From: Paraflavitalea sp. CAU 1676 | Lineage (GTDB): Bacteria; Bacteroidota; Bacteroidia; Chitinophagales; Chitinophagaceae | Direction: 5' to 3' | Length of the DNA stretch: 64,000 bases | NCBI RefSeq assembly: GCF_029223285.1 | Contig: NZ_JARHUJ010000006.1 | Span: forward strand, 496,001-560,000 | Shown here: positions 53,248 to 61,498 of the stretch, piece by piece | How positions within the stretch are numbered: the first letter of the stretch is position 1 | How the letters are laid out: each line of letters begins with the position of its first letter | Translations under genes and position numbers: made by a program | The notes under the pieces: model-generated | Databases searched by the model: none | The model's input: the letters and a program-made list of their open reading frames with translations, nothing else | Told to the model about the DNA's origin: nothing

Positions 53248-53320
53248 TTTTCGTCAGGGGGGTTTTAGCCGCACTTTTGCCAAAAAAGTTGGAAAATCGG
53301 CGGCAACCACAAAAATCAGG

Positions 53321-53334
53321 CCGTAAATTTACGG
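53321..53334. promoter_or_regulatory. 14-bp palindrome between rpoN and the secreted protein gene
   Basis: CCGTAAATTTACGG is its own reverse complement. It lies in the 96-nt divergent gap, 9 nt before the ATG at 53344 and 73 nt from the rpoN start. Its position suggests an operator for one or both genes; no protein can be named. Confidence 0.4.
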
Positions 53335-53343
53335 ACAAATGTA

Positions 53344-53748
53344 ATGAACGTGCACCAACGATTTTATAAAATTATTGTTGCCCTGTTATTTTCTTTTAAA
53401 ATGTTAATAGTACAGGGTCAGCAAAAGAGCACGCACTCGCCTTCAAATGCAGTGCCCGGGCAGCTTTGGGTGCAGCCCGTTAAAAAATGGTATGCACAAG
53501 GCCCCCGATATTTTAACATTTCGCAACAACTGATGCAGTCACCGCAGCAGACAACCCCATTATCTGTAAGCGCCTTGCAGAGGATGCAAAAATTAACAAC
53601 AACTCCAGCCGGCATACGCGACGATCATTACACAAAGCATTTTGGGTTCTTCTGCCGCCAGGAGCTCCAGTTCGAGAAGGCTTCTGGCCTTCCACTCCGC
53701 TTCCGGCTGGGCTCGGTGAAAGATTGCGATTACCTCGAAGGGAAATAA
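53344..53748 (+). CDS. Small secreted protein of unknown function
   Basis: The 134-aa protein begins with a signal-like segment (MNVHQRFYKIIVALLFSFKMLIVQGQQ). The mature part is 107 residues, with no further membrane helix, two Cys (in FFCRQEL and DCDYLEG) and an aromatic basic region (KKWYAQGPRYFNISQQL). I recognise no family. The sequence ends in a compact pattern (GLPLRFRLGSVKDCDYLEGK) that looks like a conserved C terminus. A bidirectional terminator starts at its stop codon. It is divergent from rpoN. Confidence 0.6.
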   Translation: MNVHQRFYKIIVALLFSFKMLIVQGQQKSTHSPSNAVPGQLWVQPVKKWYAQGPRYFNISQQLMQSPQQTTPLSVSALQRMQKLTTTPAGIRDDHYTKHFGFFCRQELQFEKASGLPLRFRLGSVKDCDYLEGK

Positions 53749-53776
53749 AATGGGCCGCCAACCGGCGACCCATTTT
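53747..53776. terminator. Bidirectional terminator between 53748 and 53799
   Basis: AAAATGGG (53747-53754) and CCCATTTT (53769-53776) form an 8-bp stem with an inner CGCC/GGCG extension. A/T runs on both sides make it usable on both strands, serving the secreted protein gene and the DegT-type aminotransferase gene. Confidence 0.75.
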
Positions 53777-53798
53777 CGATGATTTATGTATAGCTCCT

Positions 53799-55016
53799 TT
53801 AAACGGCCGCCTTTTGGCTGGCCAACACCTTCTTCACAGCTGCTACGATCTTCTCACCACGTTCTTTGATCTGCGCTTCCGTCCACAGGAGGCTGATAGA
53901 GGAAGAAATAACCCGGCTCATGATGGCATCGCTGGCAGAGAAATCCTTAGTGGCATGATGAATAACGGCCGCCTTCAGGTCGGGATGCAAAGCATTCAGC
54001 GTGAGCGACTCCTTCAGGTGATCCCATTTGCTGATATAGTGCCAGTTATTATGAAACCAGTAAAAATTGCCCGCGAGAATATTCTGCGCCTTCAGTTCGG
54101 CAACCACTGCTTCTGTAAGTTCCTGGGTAGGCAGAAACCAACTGAGGAAAGTGCAGCTATCGCCTGCTACGTCGTGAATGCGGCGGAAGCTGATTTCCGG
54201 CACCTGCGAAAGGATCGCCTTCAAAGCGCCGTGGTTCTTGCGCTGGATGCTCAGGAACTCCTGCAGCCTTTCTACCTGGGCCAATCCCACCGCTGCATGC
54301 AATTCCGAGATCCGGTAGTTGTAACCGATAAAAGGATGCAGATCAGCGCCGCGGTCTACCCCTAAGTGGTCATGGCCGTGATCGCTGTAGCCATCGCTTT
54401 TTACGTAAACATCTTCGTTATTGGTAAGCACCACGCCGCCTTCGGCACAAGTGATCGTCTTTACAAAGTCGAAAGAGAAAGTACCCGCATCTCCGATGGT
54501 ACCAACGTATTTGCCTTTATACTGGGCGCCGATGCTTTGGCAGGCGTCTTCCAGCAGCAACAACTTATGCTCTTTGCAAATGGCCTGCAGTGCATCGAGG
54601 TCGGCCATACTGCCGCACATGTGTACGGGCATAATGCACTTGGTTTGTTTGGTAATGGCCTTGCGCACAGCTGCAGGGTCAAGCGTCAGCGAATCGTCTA
54701 CATCCACCAAAACAGGCACCGCCCCCACACTCAGTACGGCTTCGAAGCTCGCTACGAACGTAAAAGACGGCATGATTACTTCATCGCCGTATCCAATACC
54801 TAAAGCGCTCAGGGCTGTAGTAAGAGCAGCCGTGCCGCTTGATACCAGTTGTGCATGCTTGGCGCCAAACGCGGTGCAGATCGCCTGCTCCAGTTCCTTT
54901 GCCTTCCAGATACCCTTGCGCGGACCGTCAAAACCATACCGCATCAGGATCCCTGTTTCCATAACATCATTCACATGTTTGCGCTCAGACGCACCAAATA
55001 ATTCATAACCAGGCAT
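53799..55016 (-). CDS. DegT/DnrJ/EryC1/StrS family aminotransferase
   Basis: The 405-aa protein has the PLP-dependent sugar aminotransferase fold type I: QLVSSGTAALTTALSALGIGYGDEVIMPSFTFVASFEAVLSVGAVPVLVDVD, LLLLEDACQSIGAQYKGKYVGTIGDAGTFSFDFVKTITCAEGGVVLTNN. The Lys of FVKTITCAEGG is the likely PLP-linked residue, and GYNYRISELHAAVGLAQVERL is the family's C-terminal landmark. Substrates are usually nucleotide-linked keto sugars; the exact one is unknown. It is the third gene of the MarR operon, 52 nt after the family-10 hydrolase. No other sugar-nucleotide genes are visible here. Confidence 0.9.
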   Translation of the reverse strand: MPGYELFGASERKHVNDVMETGILMRYGFDGPRKGIWKAKELEQAICTAFGAKHAQLVSSGTAALTTALSALGIGYGDEVIMPSFTFVASFEAVLSVGAVPVLVDVDDSLTLDPAAVRKAITKQTKCIMPVHMCGSMADLDALQAICKEHKLLLLEDACQSIGAQYKGKYVGTIGDAGTFSFDFVKTITCAEGGVVLTNNEDVYVKSDGYSDHGHDHLGVDRGADLHPFIGYNYRISELHAAVGLAQVERLQEFLSIQRKNHGALKAILSQVPEISFRRIHDVAGDSCTFLSWFLPTQELTEAVVAELKAQNILAGNFYWFHNNWHYISKWDHLKESLTLNALHPDLKAAVIHHATKDFSASDAIMSRVISSSISLLWTEAQIKERGEKIVAAVKKVLASQKAAV

Positions 55017-55068
55017 ATAACTAATTTTTTATTATCTAAATAGTCCCACAAAGGTAAACCCGAAAACA

Positions 55069-56616
55069 TTACCGCACAATCCAGGCTTCATTCTCCAGCA
55101 TTTCAAAACGCAGCGGCACCGGCCAGTCGGCATAAGGCAAACTCTCATTGCCGTCGCTATCTATCGCAGTCAGGTACACATGGGCAAACCGCTTGTTGTC
55201 GGGCAGCTGAACACGGAAAGTACAGGAGTCGGCACCGGGCTCGGTGCCGATGGCCTTGGCGCTATAGAAGTTCACGAAAGATTCGTTGGTGTCGGCGCTC
55301 ACATACAGTTTAAACCACTTGATGGTACGTTTTTCCAGAACAGACTTATGTACTTTAATATCAAAAGTCGAACTGTCCACCACATCAAACGATTTCACCA
55401 CAGGCGAAATCGGCCTCAACGAATCGATCCAGGGCATACCGGGAATGATCGCTGGTTCTTTATAATAGTTCAGTCGCAGGCTGTCGCCCCAGCCATTGGG
55501 GTTTCTGGTAAAGGAAGTACTGCTGAAATAGATGGCGCCCTGGATCTCCGGATGCTTGCGCAATTCCGCGATCTGCCGGGGTAACAGGGATTTATCGCGC
55601 CAGATGGCATTGCTGTTTGCCCTGAAAGGCGCCAGGCCGATATAACAATGCCTGCCATACGTGTGTTTTGCCCACCAATCCAGCAATACCTCATAGGCCG
55701 CCGCACGGTGACCAAATTCCCAGTATAATTGAGGCGCTACGTAATCGATCCATCCATTCTCGAGCCACAACAGGATATCCGCATACAGATCGTCGTAGTT
55801 CGTTTGGCCCGCCGTCGTGGCGCTGCCTTCCGGATCGTCGCGCTCATTGCGCCAAACGCCGAACGGAGAAATACCGAAGCGCACATACTTCTTTTCTTCC
55901 TTGATCGCTTTACTGAGCTTCACAATGATGGAGTCTACATTGCTTCTGCGCCAGTCATCGCGTTCGAGGCCATTGCCGTATTTTGCAAAACTCTTATTGT
56001 CGGGGAACTCCTTGCCGGCAATGCGGTAAGGATAGAAATAATCGTCAAAATGAATAGCGTCGACATTATAGCGCTTTACCACATCGCGGATCACCTTCAC
56101 CACAAACTCCTGTGCTTCTTTATTGCCAGGGTCGAAATAACGCTTGCCGCCGTACGAGAGAAACCATTCCGGATGTGTTTTGGTAACGTGGTTGGAGGCG
56201 ATCGACGATTTGCCGATCTGGAACTCGGCCCGGTAAGGATTACACCAGGCATGAAACTCCATGCCGCGCTTGTGCGTTTCCTCGATCATAAATTGCAGCG
56301 GATCATAAAAAGGGGAAGGCGCTTTACCTTGCTTGCCGGTAAGCCATTCGCTCCAGGGCTCATGCGGCGAGGGATAGAAGGCATCGGTAGCAGGTCTTAT
56401 CTGCACGATCATTGCGTTCAGCCCATTGCGTTTGTGCATATCCAGCTGGGCGATGAATTCGGCCCTTTGCCGGGCGGGATCGAAGTTCCCTTTACTGGGC
56501 CAGTCTATATTATCGACCGTCGCGATCCAGGCGCCCCTGAACTCGTAGTTGGGTTGGGTAAAAGCGGTAACGGATGCCCATACACAGGCAGCAAAAGTTA
56601 AAAATTGTCTTTTCAT
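55069..56616 (-). CDS. Family 10 glycosyl hydrolase-like protein (GHL10)
   Basis: The 515-aa protein has a signal peptide (MKRQFLTFAACVWASVTAFT) and the GHL10/DUF187 TIM-barrel pattern: EFRGAWIATVDNIDWPSKGNFDPARQRAEFIAQLDMHKRNGLNAMIVQIRPATDAFYPSPHEPWSEWLTG, HKRGMEFHAWCNPYRAEF, VDAIHFDDYFYPYR and DYVAPQLYWEFGHRAAAYEVLLDWWAKHTYG. The last ~110 residues look like a fibronectin-like domain. Known members act on peptidoglycan-like or bacterial cell-surface glycans. It lies 12 nt after the MarR gene, so it is probably under MarR control. Confidence 0.88.
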   Translation of the reverse strand: MKRQFLTFAACVWASVTAFTQPNYEFRGAWIATVDNIDWPSKGNFDPARQRAEFIAQLDMHKRNGLNAMIVQIRPATDAFYPSPHEPWSEWLTGKQGKAPSPFYDPLQFMIEETHKRGMEFHAWCNPYRAEFQIGKSSIASNHVTKTHPEWFLSYGGKRYFDPGNKEAQEFVVKVIRDVVKRYNVDAIHFDDYFYPYRIAGKEFPDNKSFAKYGNGLERDDWRRSNVDSIIVKLSKAIKEEKKYVRFGISPFGVWRNERDDPEGSATTAGQTNYDDLYADILLWLENGWIDYVAPQLYWEFGHRAAAYEVLLDWWAKHTYGRHCYIGLAPFRANSNAIWRDKSLLPRQIAELRKHPEIQGAIYFSSTSFTRNPNGWGDSLRLNYYKEPAIIPGMPWIDSLRPISPVVKSFDVVDSSTFDIKVHKSVLEKRTIKWFKLYVSADTNESFVNFYSAKAIGTEPGADSCTFRVQLPDNKRFAHVYLTAIDSDGNESLPYADWPVPLRFEMLENEAWIVR

Positions 56617-56628
56617 AATGCGGATAAA

Positions 56629-57075
56629 CTAACCTCTCATTTTGTCCAGCAGTTGGTTCAGTGTCGTGGCTTCAGTTTCGGTAAGGCTTCCTACAGAAGC
56701 GTCCATTTCATCATTACAGCCATCGAGGCTGTCCAATAAACTTAACCCTTTATCACTAATAGTAACGTCAACAAGGCGGCGATCTGTTTTACAGATCACT
56801 TTTTTAACAAGTTCTTTTTTGACAAGCCTGTCCACGATACGGCTGGTATCGCTCATTTTGTCAAGCATCCGCTGCCTTATCTGCAGCGTAGACAAAGGTG
56901 CACCCGCCCCGCGCAATATGCGAAGGATATTGAACTGCTGCGGCGTAATGTCGGCGTTGTCGAAGAACTTTTTGTGTTGCTCCATCATCCAGTTGCACGT
57001 ATAGATGAGGTTCACCGAAACTTTGTGGTGCTCATTACGGAATTTCGCTTGTTGGATGTCATTTTCAATACTCAT
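56629..57075 (-). CDS. MarR family transcriptional regulator
   Basis: The 148-aa protein has the MarR winged helix: NADITPQQFNILRILRGAGAPLSTLQIRQRMLDKMSDTSRIVDRLVKKELVKKVICKTDRRLVDVTISDKGLSLLDSL. The recognition helix is within SDTSRIVDRLVKKEL and the wing within KTDRRLVDVTI. It probably acts as a dimeric repressor that releases DNA on binding a small molecule. A 15-bp palindrome lies 23 nt upstream of its start, consistent with autoregulation. It is the first gene of the operon with the GHL10 and DegT genes. Confidence 0.92.
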   Translation of the reverse strand: MSIENDIQQAKFRNEHHKVSVNLIYTCNWMMEQHKKFFDNADITPQQFNILRILRGAGAPLSTLQIRQRMLDKMSDTSRIVDRLVKKELVKKVICKTDRRLVDVTISDKGLSLLDSLDGCNDEMDASVGSLTETEATTLNQLLDKMRG

Positions 57076-57097
57076 ATTGCATCAGTAGTTGGGGTGT

Positions 57098-57112
57098 AAA
57101 ATTAGCAATTTT
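57098..57112. promoter_or_regulatory. 15-bp palindrome, candidate MarR operator
   Basis: AAAATT and AATTTT are perfect 6-bp arms around AGC. On the minus strand it overlaps TAATTTTA, a -7-like box (one mismatch to TAnnTTTG). It is 23 nt upstream of the MarR start codon. Confidence 0.5.
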
Positions 57113-57194
57113 AAGCGGGTTACGGCAGAAGCCGCGCAACGCTATTGGTCAATTGATCGTGCTATAACAGGGTAGGGTCGGGAGGCCAGGCAGG

Positions 57195-58226
57195 TTAATC
57201 ACTCCACACTTTGGTGCCTTCACTGCAGTTGGCGCAAATGTCGATATTCTTGCGGCTTTGTAATATCTGGCGACGGAAATGCACATACTGGTCGCTGTGC
57301 CATACTTCCTTGAAAGGCTTGCCTTTCAGGTCGCCCAGCGTATGCTGGGCATCTTTATCGAAGCAACAGGGTACTACCAGGCCGTCCCAGCTGATCACCG
57401 TGGCATGCCACAAACGCCAGCAATGATTTTGCAGCGAATTCTTGAATACAAACTCGCCCTGCTCATTTTTGCGGTACCGGCTGAATTTGTCGAGGGTAGG
57501 GATCAGGTTATTGGGGTCCTGTTCATAATCATACACCTGCGCCGTCTTGAAGCGTACATCATCCACCCCTATCTCAGCTGCCAGGCGTTTCACATCTTCG
57601 ATCTGGTGCTCGTTAGGCTTTACAACGAGGAACTGGAAAAAAACAAAAGGCGTTTTACTCCTCAGCTCTTTTTTCCACTTCATGATATTACGGGCCCCTT
57701 CCAGCACTTTCTCCAGCTTACCGCCTACACGATACTGCTGGTACACCTCCTGGGTGGTGCCATCAATAGAAATGATCAGGCGGTCAAGACCACTCTCTAC
57801 GGTTCTTCGCGCATTGGCATCGTTCAGGTAGTGCGCGTTGGTAGACGTAGCAGTATAGATGCCTTTGCCCGAAGCATACTTCACCATGTCCAGGAAGCTG
57901 GGGTTGAGATAAGGTTCGCCCTGGAAATAAAAGATCAGGTATAGCAGGTCGCCCGACAATTGATCGATGGTGTCCCTGAAAAAATCTTTTTGTAACATGC
58001 CGGTTGGCCGGGTAAAGGCACGGAGTCCGCTCGGGCATTCGGGGCAGCGCAGGTTACAGGAAGTAGTAGGCTCAAAAGAGATCGAAACAGGATACCCCCA
58101 TTGTACCGGCTTCTTGGTCCACTTGCTTAAATAGTAGCTGCTCAACACCTTACCAGCATTCCAGATACGGCGAAAGGTAAGTTTGGACATTAAATTGACA
58201 CTATCGTTCCAGTTAAATGAGGGCAT
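57195..58226 (-). CDS. Radical SAM/SPASM domain enzyme
   Basis: The 343-aa protein (or 331 aa from the ATG at 58190) has a radical SAM cluster motif C-x3-C-x2-C at 57, 61 and 64 (TSCNLRCPECPSG), binding one 4Fe-4S cluster and S-adenosylmethionine. The barrel continues with IFYFQGEPYLNPSFLDMVKYA and DRLIISIDGTTQEVYQQYRVGG. The C-terminal SPASM region has VPCCFDKDAQHTLGD and DICANCSEG, binding auxiliary cluster(s). SPASM enzymes modify peptides, proteins or sugars. No short precursor peptide or partner is seen next to it. A promoter ends 8 nt upstream of the 58226 ATG. Confidence 0.9.
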   Translation of the reverse strand: MPSFNWNDSVNLMSKLTFRRIWNAGKVLSSYYLSKWTKKPVQWGYPVSISFEPTTSCNLRCPECPSGLRAFTRPTGMLQKDFFRDTIDQLSGDLLYLIFYFQGEPYLNPSFLDMVKYASGKGIYTATSTNAHYLNDANARRTVESGLDRLIISIDGTTQEVYQQYRVGGKLEKVLEGARNIMKWKKELRSKTPFVFFQFLVVKPNEHQIEDVKRLAAEIGVDDVRFKTAQVYDYEQDPNNLIPTLDKFSRYRKNEQGEFVFKNSLQNHCWRLWHATVISWDGLVVPCCFDKDAQHTLGDLKGKPFKEVWHSDQYVHFRRQILQSRKNIDICANCSEGTKVWSD

Positions 58227-58234
58227 TGGTAATA

Positions 58235-58265
58235 TAAAATTAGGGACACTTACTTAATGTACAAT
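58235..58265 (-). promoter_or_regulatory. Promoter of the radical SAM gene
   Basis: On the minus strand ATTG, a 19-nt spacer and TAATTTTA (plus-strand TAAAATTA, 58235-58242) fit the Bacteroidota consensus with one mismatch in the -7 box. The leader to the ATG at 58226 would be only a few nucleotides; the ATG at 58190 would have about 40. Confidence 0.55.
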
Positions 58266-58368
58266 GTTTTATAGCCACTAACGTTAAAATAGTGGCATTG
58301 TTTGGGCATCTGCGCACCCTAAATACCGTATGTAATGGAAAGAATCACTCAATCCGCCACATAGTTAT

Positions 58369-60342
58369 ATGAAGAAATGGTACGCTATTCTGCTGTTTAC
58401 GACCACCTGTGTGCAGGCGCAGGAACGGGTTTCCACCACCATGATCGGCGGCCAGCCGATGGTCAATATCGCCGAACTGGAAAAAAGATCACACCTCAAA
58501 CTGCTTGGTGGCCAGGGCGGAGATGGCATTGCAGCGCACTCGGTAGCCACCGAAAATTTCGATATCCACTACTACCAGTGCGATTGGACCCTGAATCCCG
58601 AAATACGGTACATCAAAGGCAATATTACTCCACACTTCATCATGAAACAGGCTTCCGATAGCATCGTGTTCGATCTCGTGCGCGTATTGACGGTCGATAG
58701 TGTCCTGTTCAGAGGCAATAAGATCGCTTTTTATCAGTCGGCCGAAAACGGCCTGGTCATAAAATTCCCGGCTGCGCTCAGCGTCGGCAGTAAAGGGGCG
58801 GTAACCATTTGTTACCAGGGTGTTCCGCCCAACCTCACCAGTCCCAACGGCAATTTTTTTCAGGGACTTCATCGAAGCGTCTATGCTATATATACGCTTT
58901 CCGAACCTTACGGATCATCCGTCTGGTGGCCCTGCAAGAACGGCCTTACCGATAAGGCCGATTCCATCGACATATCCGTCACTACGCCGTCAATCTATAC
59001 ACCGTCCAGCAACGGATTACTGGAAAGAGAAGAGCGAGATGGTGACCAAACCACCAGCCATTTCAAGCACCGCTACCCGATAGCCACCTATCTTGTTGCG
59101 TTGGCCATCACTAAATACATAGTTGACAAAGACTCGGTAATGTTGGGCGATCGCAAAATGCCTGTATTGATGTACACCCATATCGCCAGTAAACCCGACT
59201 ATTATAAACCTGCTACAGCACAAGTAATCCAATGCCTGCCTAAGTTTTCCGAACTATTTGGCATGTACCCCTTTCAAAAGGAACATTACGCTCAAACCCA
59301 ATGGGGCCTCGGCGGTGGCATGGAGCACCAAACGAACAGCTTTATCGTCGACCGGTGGAATAACCTGGTTGCCCACGAGCTCGGTCACCAATGGTTTGGC
59401 AATAAAGTAACCTGCGGCAGCTGGTCCGACCTCTGGCTTAATGAAGGATTTGCCACCTATACCGAGTTTGCCTACTACGAGCACTTTATGCCGTCTGTCC
59501 ACCTTTCTTACATCGCATCCATGATGAATGCCATTACCGCATCGCCGGGTGGCTCCGTATATACCACCGATACCACCAACTACAACCGTCTCTTCGGGCC
59601 GCTCACCTATTACAAAGGCGGCCTGGTAGTGCACATGCTGCGATGGGTACTGGGCGATGAAGTTTTTCATAAGGGTGTACGGGCCTATCTCGACGACCCT
59701 GCCGTAAAATACGGGTATGCCCGTACCGGCGATCTCAAACGGGTGATGGAGCAGGTAAGCGGCAAAAATCTCGACAGCTTCTTCGACAAGTGGATATATA
59801 AAGAAGGATATCCCAGTTACAAACTCACCTGGAGCCAAAACAACAACAACTGGGCATCCGTGAAACTGAACCAAACCACCTCCCATAGCTCCGTAGCCTT
59901 TTTTGAAATGCCGGTAGCCCTGAAATTCAAAAACGCCACCCGTGATACGATCCTCGTGGTCGACCATCGCTTCAGCGGACAAACATTTGCCCTCAATGTT
60001 GGCTTTGCCGCCGATACGGTATTGATCGATCCGCTGCTCAAAGTGATCTCTAAAGGAAATACCACCACCAAAGAAGCGGCGCCCACCACAGCCGACCAAC
60101 TGAAGATATATCCCAATCCGGCGCCAGACAATCTCCAGATTGCGCTCGGCAACCCAACCGATAAAACAATGGTCATTCAATTATTCAATACCACCGGCCA
60201 GTTGGTATACCAGCGAAAGCTCAACATGGCCGGCAATGACGAACAATGGCAAATACCCATGCAGCAATACCCCAAAGGCGTTTATTACCTCAGGTTGAAA
60301 GGCGAAAAAAACATCGATCTCGTCCAGAAGATCCTGCACTGA
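58369..60342 (+). CDS. M1 family metallopeptidase with T9SS C-terminal signal
   Basis: The 657-aa protein has a signal peptide (MKKWYAILLFTTTCVQA), the M1 beta-sandwich domain (about 40-250) and a catalytic domain with the zinc motif HELGH at 336-340 and the third ligand Glu 359 (WLNEGFATYTE), matching HEXXH-X18-E. Tyr of LTYYKGG is the likely transition-state residue. The exopeptidase motif reads LGGGMEHQTNSF, not the classical GAMEN. From about residue 575 a type-A Por sorting domain follows (LKIYPNPAPDNLQIAL, ...YPKGVYYLRLKGEKNIDLVQKIL), indicating secretion by the type IX system. Role: extracellular aminopeptidase. Confidence 0.92.
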   Translation: MKKWYAILLFTTTCVQAQERVSTTMIGGQPMVNIAELEKRSHLKLLGGQGGDGIAAHSVATENFDIHYYQCDWTLNPEIRYIKGNITPHFIMKQASDSIVFDLVRVLTVDSVLFRGNKIAFYQSAENGLVIKFPAALSVGSKGAVTICYQGVPPNLTSPNGNFFQGLHRSVYAIYTLSEPYGSSVWWPCKNGLTDKADSIDISVTTPSIYTPSSNGLLEREERDGDQTTSHFKHRYPIATYLVALAITKYIVDKDSVMLGDRKMPVLMYTHIASKPDYYKPATAQVIQCLPKFSELFGMYPFQKEHYAQTQWGLGGGMEHQTNSFIVDRWNNLVAHELGHQWFGNKVTCGSWSDLWLNEGFATYTEFAYYEHFMPSVHLSYIASMMNAITASPGGSVYTTDTTNYNRLFGPLTYYKGGLVVHMLRWVLGDEVFHKGVRAYLDDPAVKYGYARTGDLKRVMEQVSGKNLDSFFDKWIYKEGYPSYKLTWSQNNNNWASVKLNQTTSHSSVAFFEMPVALKFKNATRDTILVVDHRFSGQTFALNVGFAADTVLIDPLLKVISKGNTTTKEAAPTTADQLKIYPNPAPDNLQIALGNPTDKTMVIQLFNTTGQLVYQRKLNMAGNDEQWQIPMQQYPKGVYYLRLKGEKNIDLVQKILH

Positions 60343-60399
60343 TCGCACATTTTATCATTTCTCCAACGAGATAATGCTTTAAAAAGAAAAGCTGACGAC

Positions 60400-60407
60400 T
60401 ATATTTG
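60400..60407 (+). promoter_or_regulatory. Candidate -7 box of the GH25 gene
   Basis: TATATTTG matches TAnnTTTG exactly, 12 nt before the ATG at 60419. No good -33 element was found (TTTA at 60378-60381 gives an 18-nt spacer). Confidence 0.35.
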
Positions 60408-60418
60408 CAACCGCGCGC

Positions 60419-61189
60419 ATGGCAGACAAGAAAAATAATATCGCCTGGAAGATCCTTATAACCCTTATACTCGCTGGCATCCTCGTCATGGGGGGCTTTC
60501 ACCTGTATGAGTGGTGGCAAACAAGAAAGGCCCACTTTGTAAAATACGAGGCTTTCGGCATTGATATCCCCACCAATTACGGCATTCACGGAATCGACGT
60601 ATCCAAATATCAGGAGGCCGTTGATTGGGAAAGCGTCAAGGGCATGAAGGTCGAAGATGTGCAGATTGGCTTCACCTTCATCAAAGCCACCGAAGGCAAC
60701 AGCAACGAAGACCGCTGCTTTAAACGCAACTGGAAACAGTCAAAAGAAGCAGGTATACCGCGTGGTGCCTACCATTTCTTCATCGCCTCCAAAAGCGGTA
60801 AAACCCAGGCCGAGAATTTCATCTCAACGGTCGAACTGCAGCCCGGCGATCTTCCTCCGGTGCTAGATGTAGAGCAATCCAACGGCGTTAAGTCCGATAA
60901 ACTTCGCCAACGGGTAAAAGAATGGCTCGAAACAGTGGAGAATTACTACGGAGTTCGTCCCATTATTTATACCAACGTAGATTTTTACAAGCAGATATTG
61001 AAAGACGAATTCGACCAATACCCGCTCTGGGTGGCACACTACCTGCAAAAAGAAAAACCCCGCATCTACCGCGACTGGCATTTCTGGCAGCACAGTGAGC
61101 AGGGGCATGTCAATGGAATATTATACAAGGTCGATTTCAATGTATTCAATGGCGACTCCTCCGAATTCAGGAACCTCCTCATCGACTAA
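60419..61189 (+). CDS. GH25 lysozyme-like muramidase
   Basis: The 256-aa protein has one membrane helix (residues 11-27, ILITLILAGILVMGGFHL), which anchors the enzyme in the inner membrane. The GH25 beta/alpha barrel has GIDVSKYQEAVDWESV (Asp 60), FTFIKATEGNSNED, GAYHFFIASKSGKTQAENFI and the catalytic motif LPPVLDVEQ (Asp 150, Glu 152), then YTNVDFYKQI and a C-terminal WQHSEQGHVNGILYKVDFNVFN. It cleaves the beta-1,4 bond between MurNAc and GlcNAc in peptidoglycan. It is the second plus-strand gene after the M1 peptidase and precedes the small membrane protein by 69 nt. Confidence 0.92.
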   Translation: MADKKNNIAWKILITLILAGILVMGGFHLYEWWQTRKAHFVKYEAFGIDIPTNYGIHGIDVSKYQEAVDWESVKGMKVEDVQIGFTFIKATEGNSNEDRCFKRNWKQSKEAGIPRGAYHFFIASKSGKTQAENFISTVELQPGDLPPVLDVEQSNGVKSDKLRQRVKEWLETVENYYGVRPIIYTNVDFYKQILKDEFDQYPLWVAHYLQKEKPRIYRDWHFWQHSEQGHVNGILYKVDFNVFNGDSSEFRNLLID

Positions 61190-61258
61190 AGCCCGTCCAT
61201 AAAACAAGGCACACGGAGGCCCTGATTACACAAACAGCTAATTCCGTAATTTTATTCC

Positions 61259-61495
61259 ATGCCGTACGAAGAAGATGATCCCCGCGACTTCCTAAGAAGG
61301 ATAGTATGGTCCCTATCCCTTGGCCTCCTATGGCTGGTTACCAACATCGGTATCGGCATGTATAACGACCTCATCGTTCCACAGGGAAAGCTGACTTTGA
61401 GCAATTTCATATTCTATAGCTGGATGGCTGTTAGCCTCACAGCACTTATCTGGATCAATGTCCGCATCTGGAAGAAAAAATTCCCCCATGGCTAA
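61259..61495 (+). CDS. Small two-helix membrane protein (78 aa)
   Basis: The 78-aa protein has an acidic N terminus (MPYEEDDPRDFLRR), then two membrane helices (IVWSLSLGLLWLVTNIGIGMY and NFIFYSWMAVSLTALIWINVRIW) and a basic C-terminal tail (KKKFPHG). The motif order is reminiscent of small Bacteroidota membrane proteins with no assigned role. It converges on the NTF2-like gene with 3 nt between stop codons. Function unknown. Confidence 0.65.
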   Translation: MPYEEDDPRDFLRRIVWSLSLGLLWLVTNIGIGMYNDLIVPQGKLTLSNFIFYSWMAVSLTALIWINVRIWKKKFPHG

Positions 61496-61498
61496 GGC

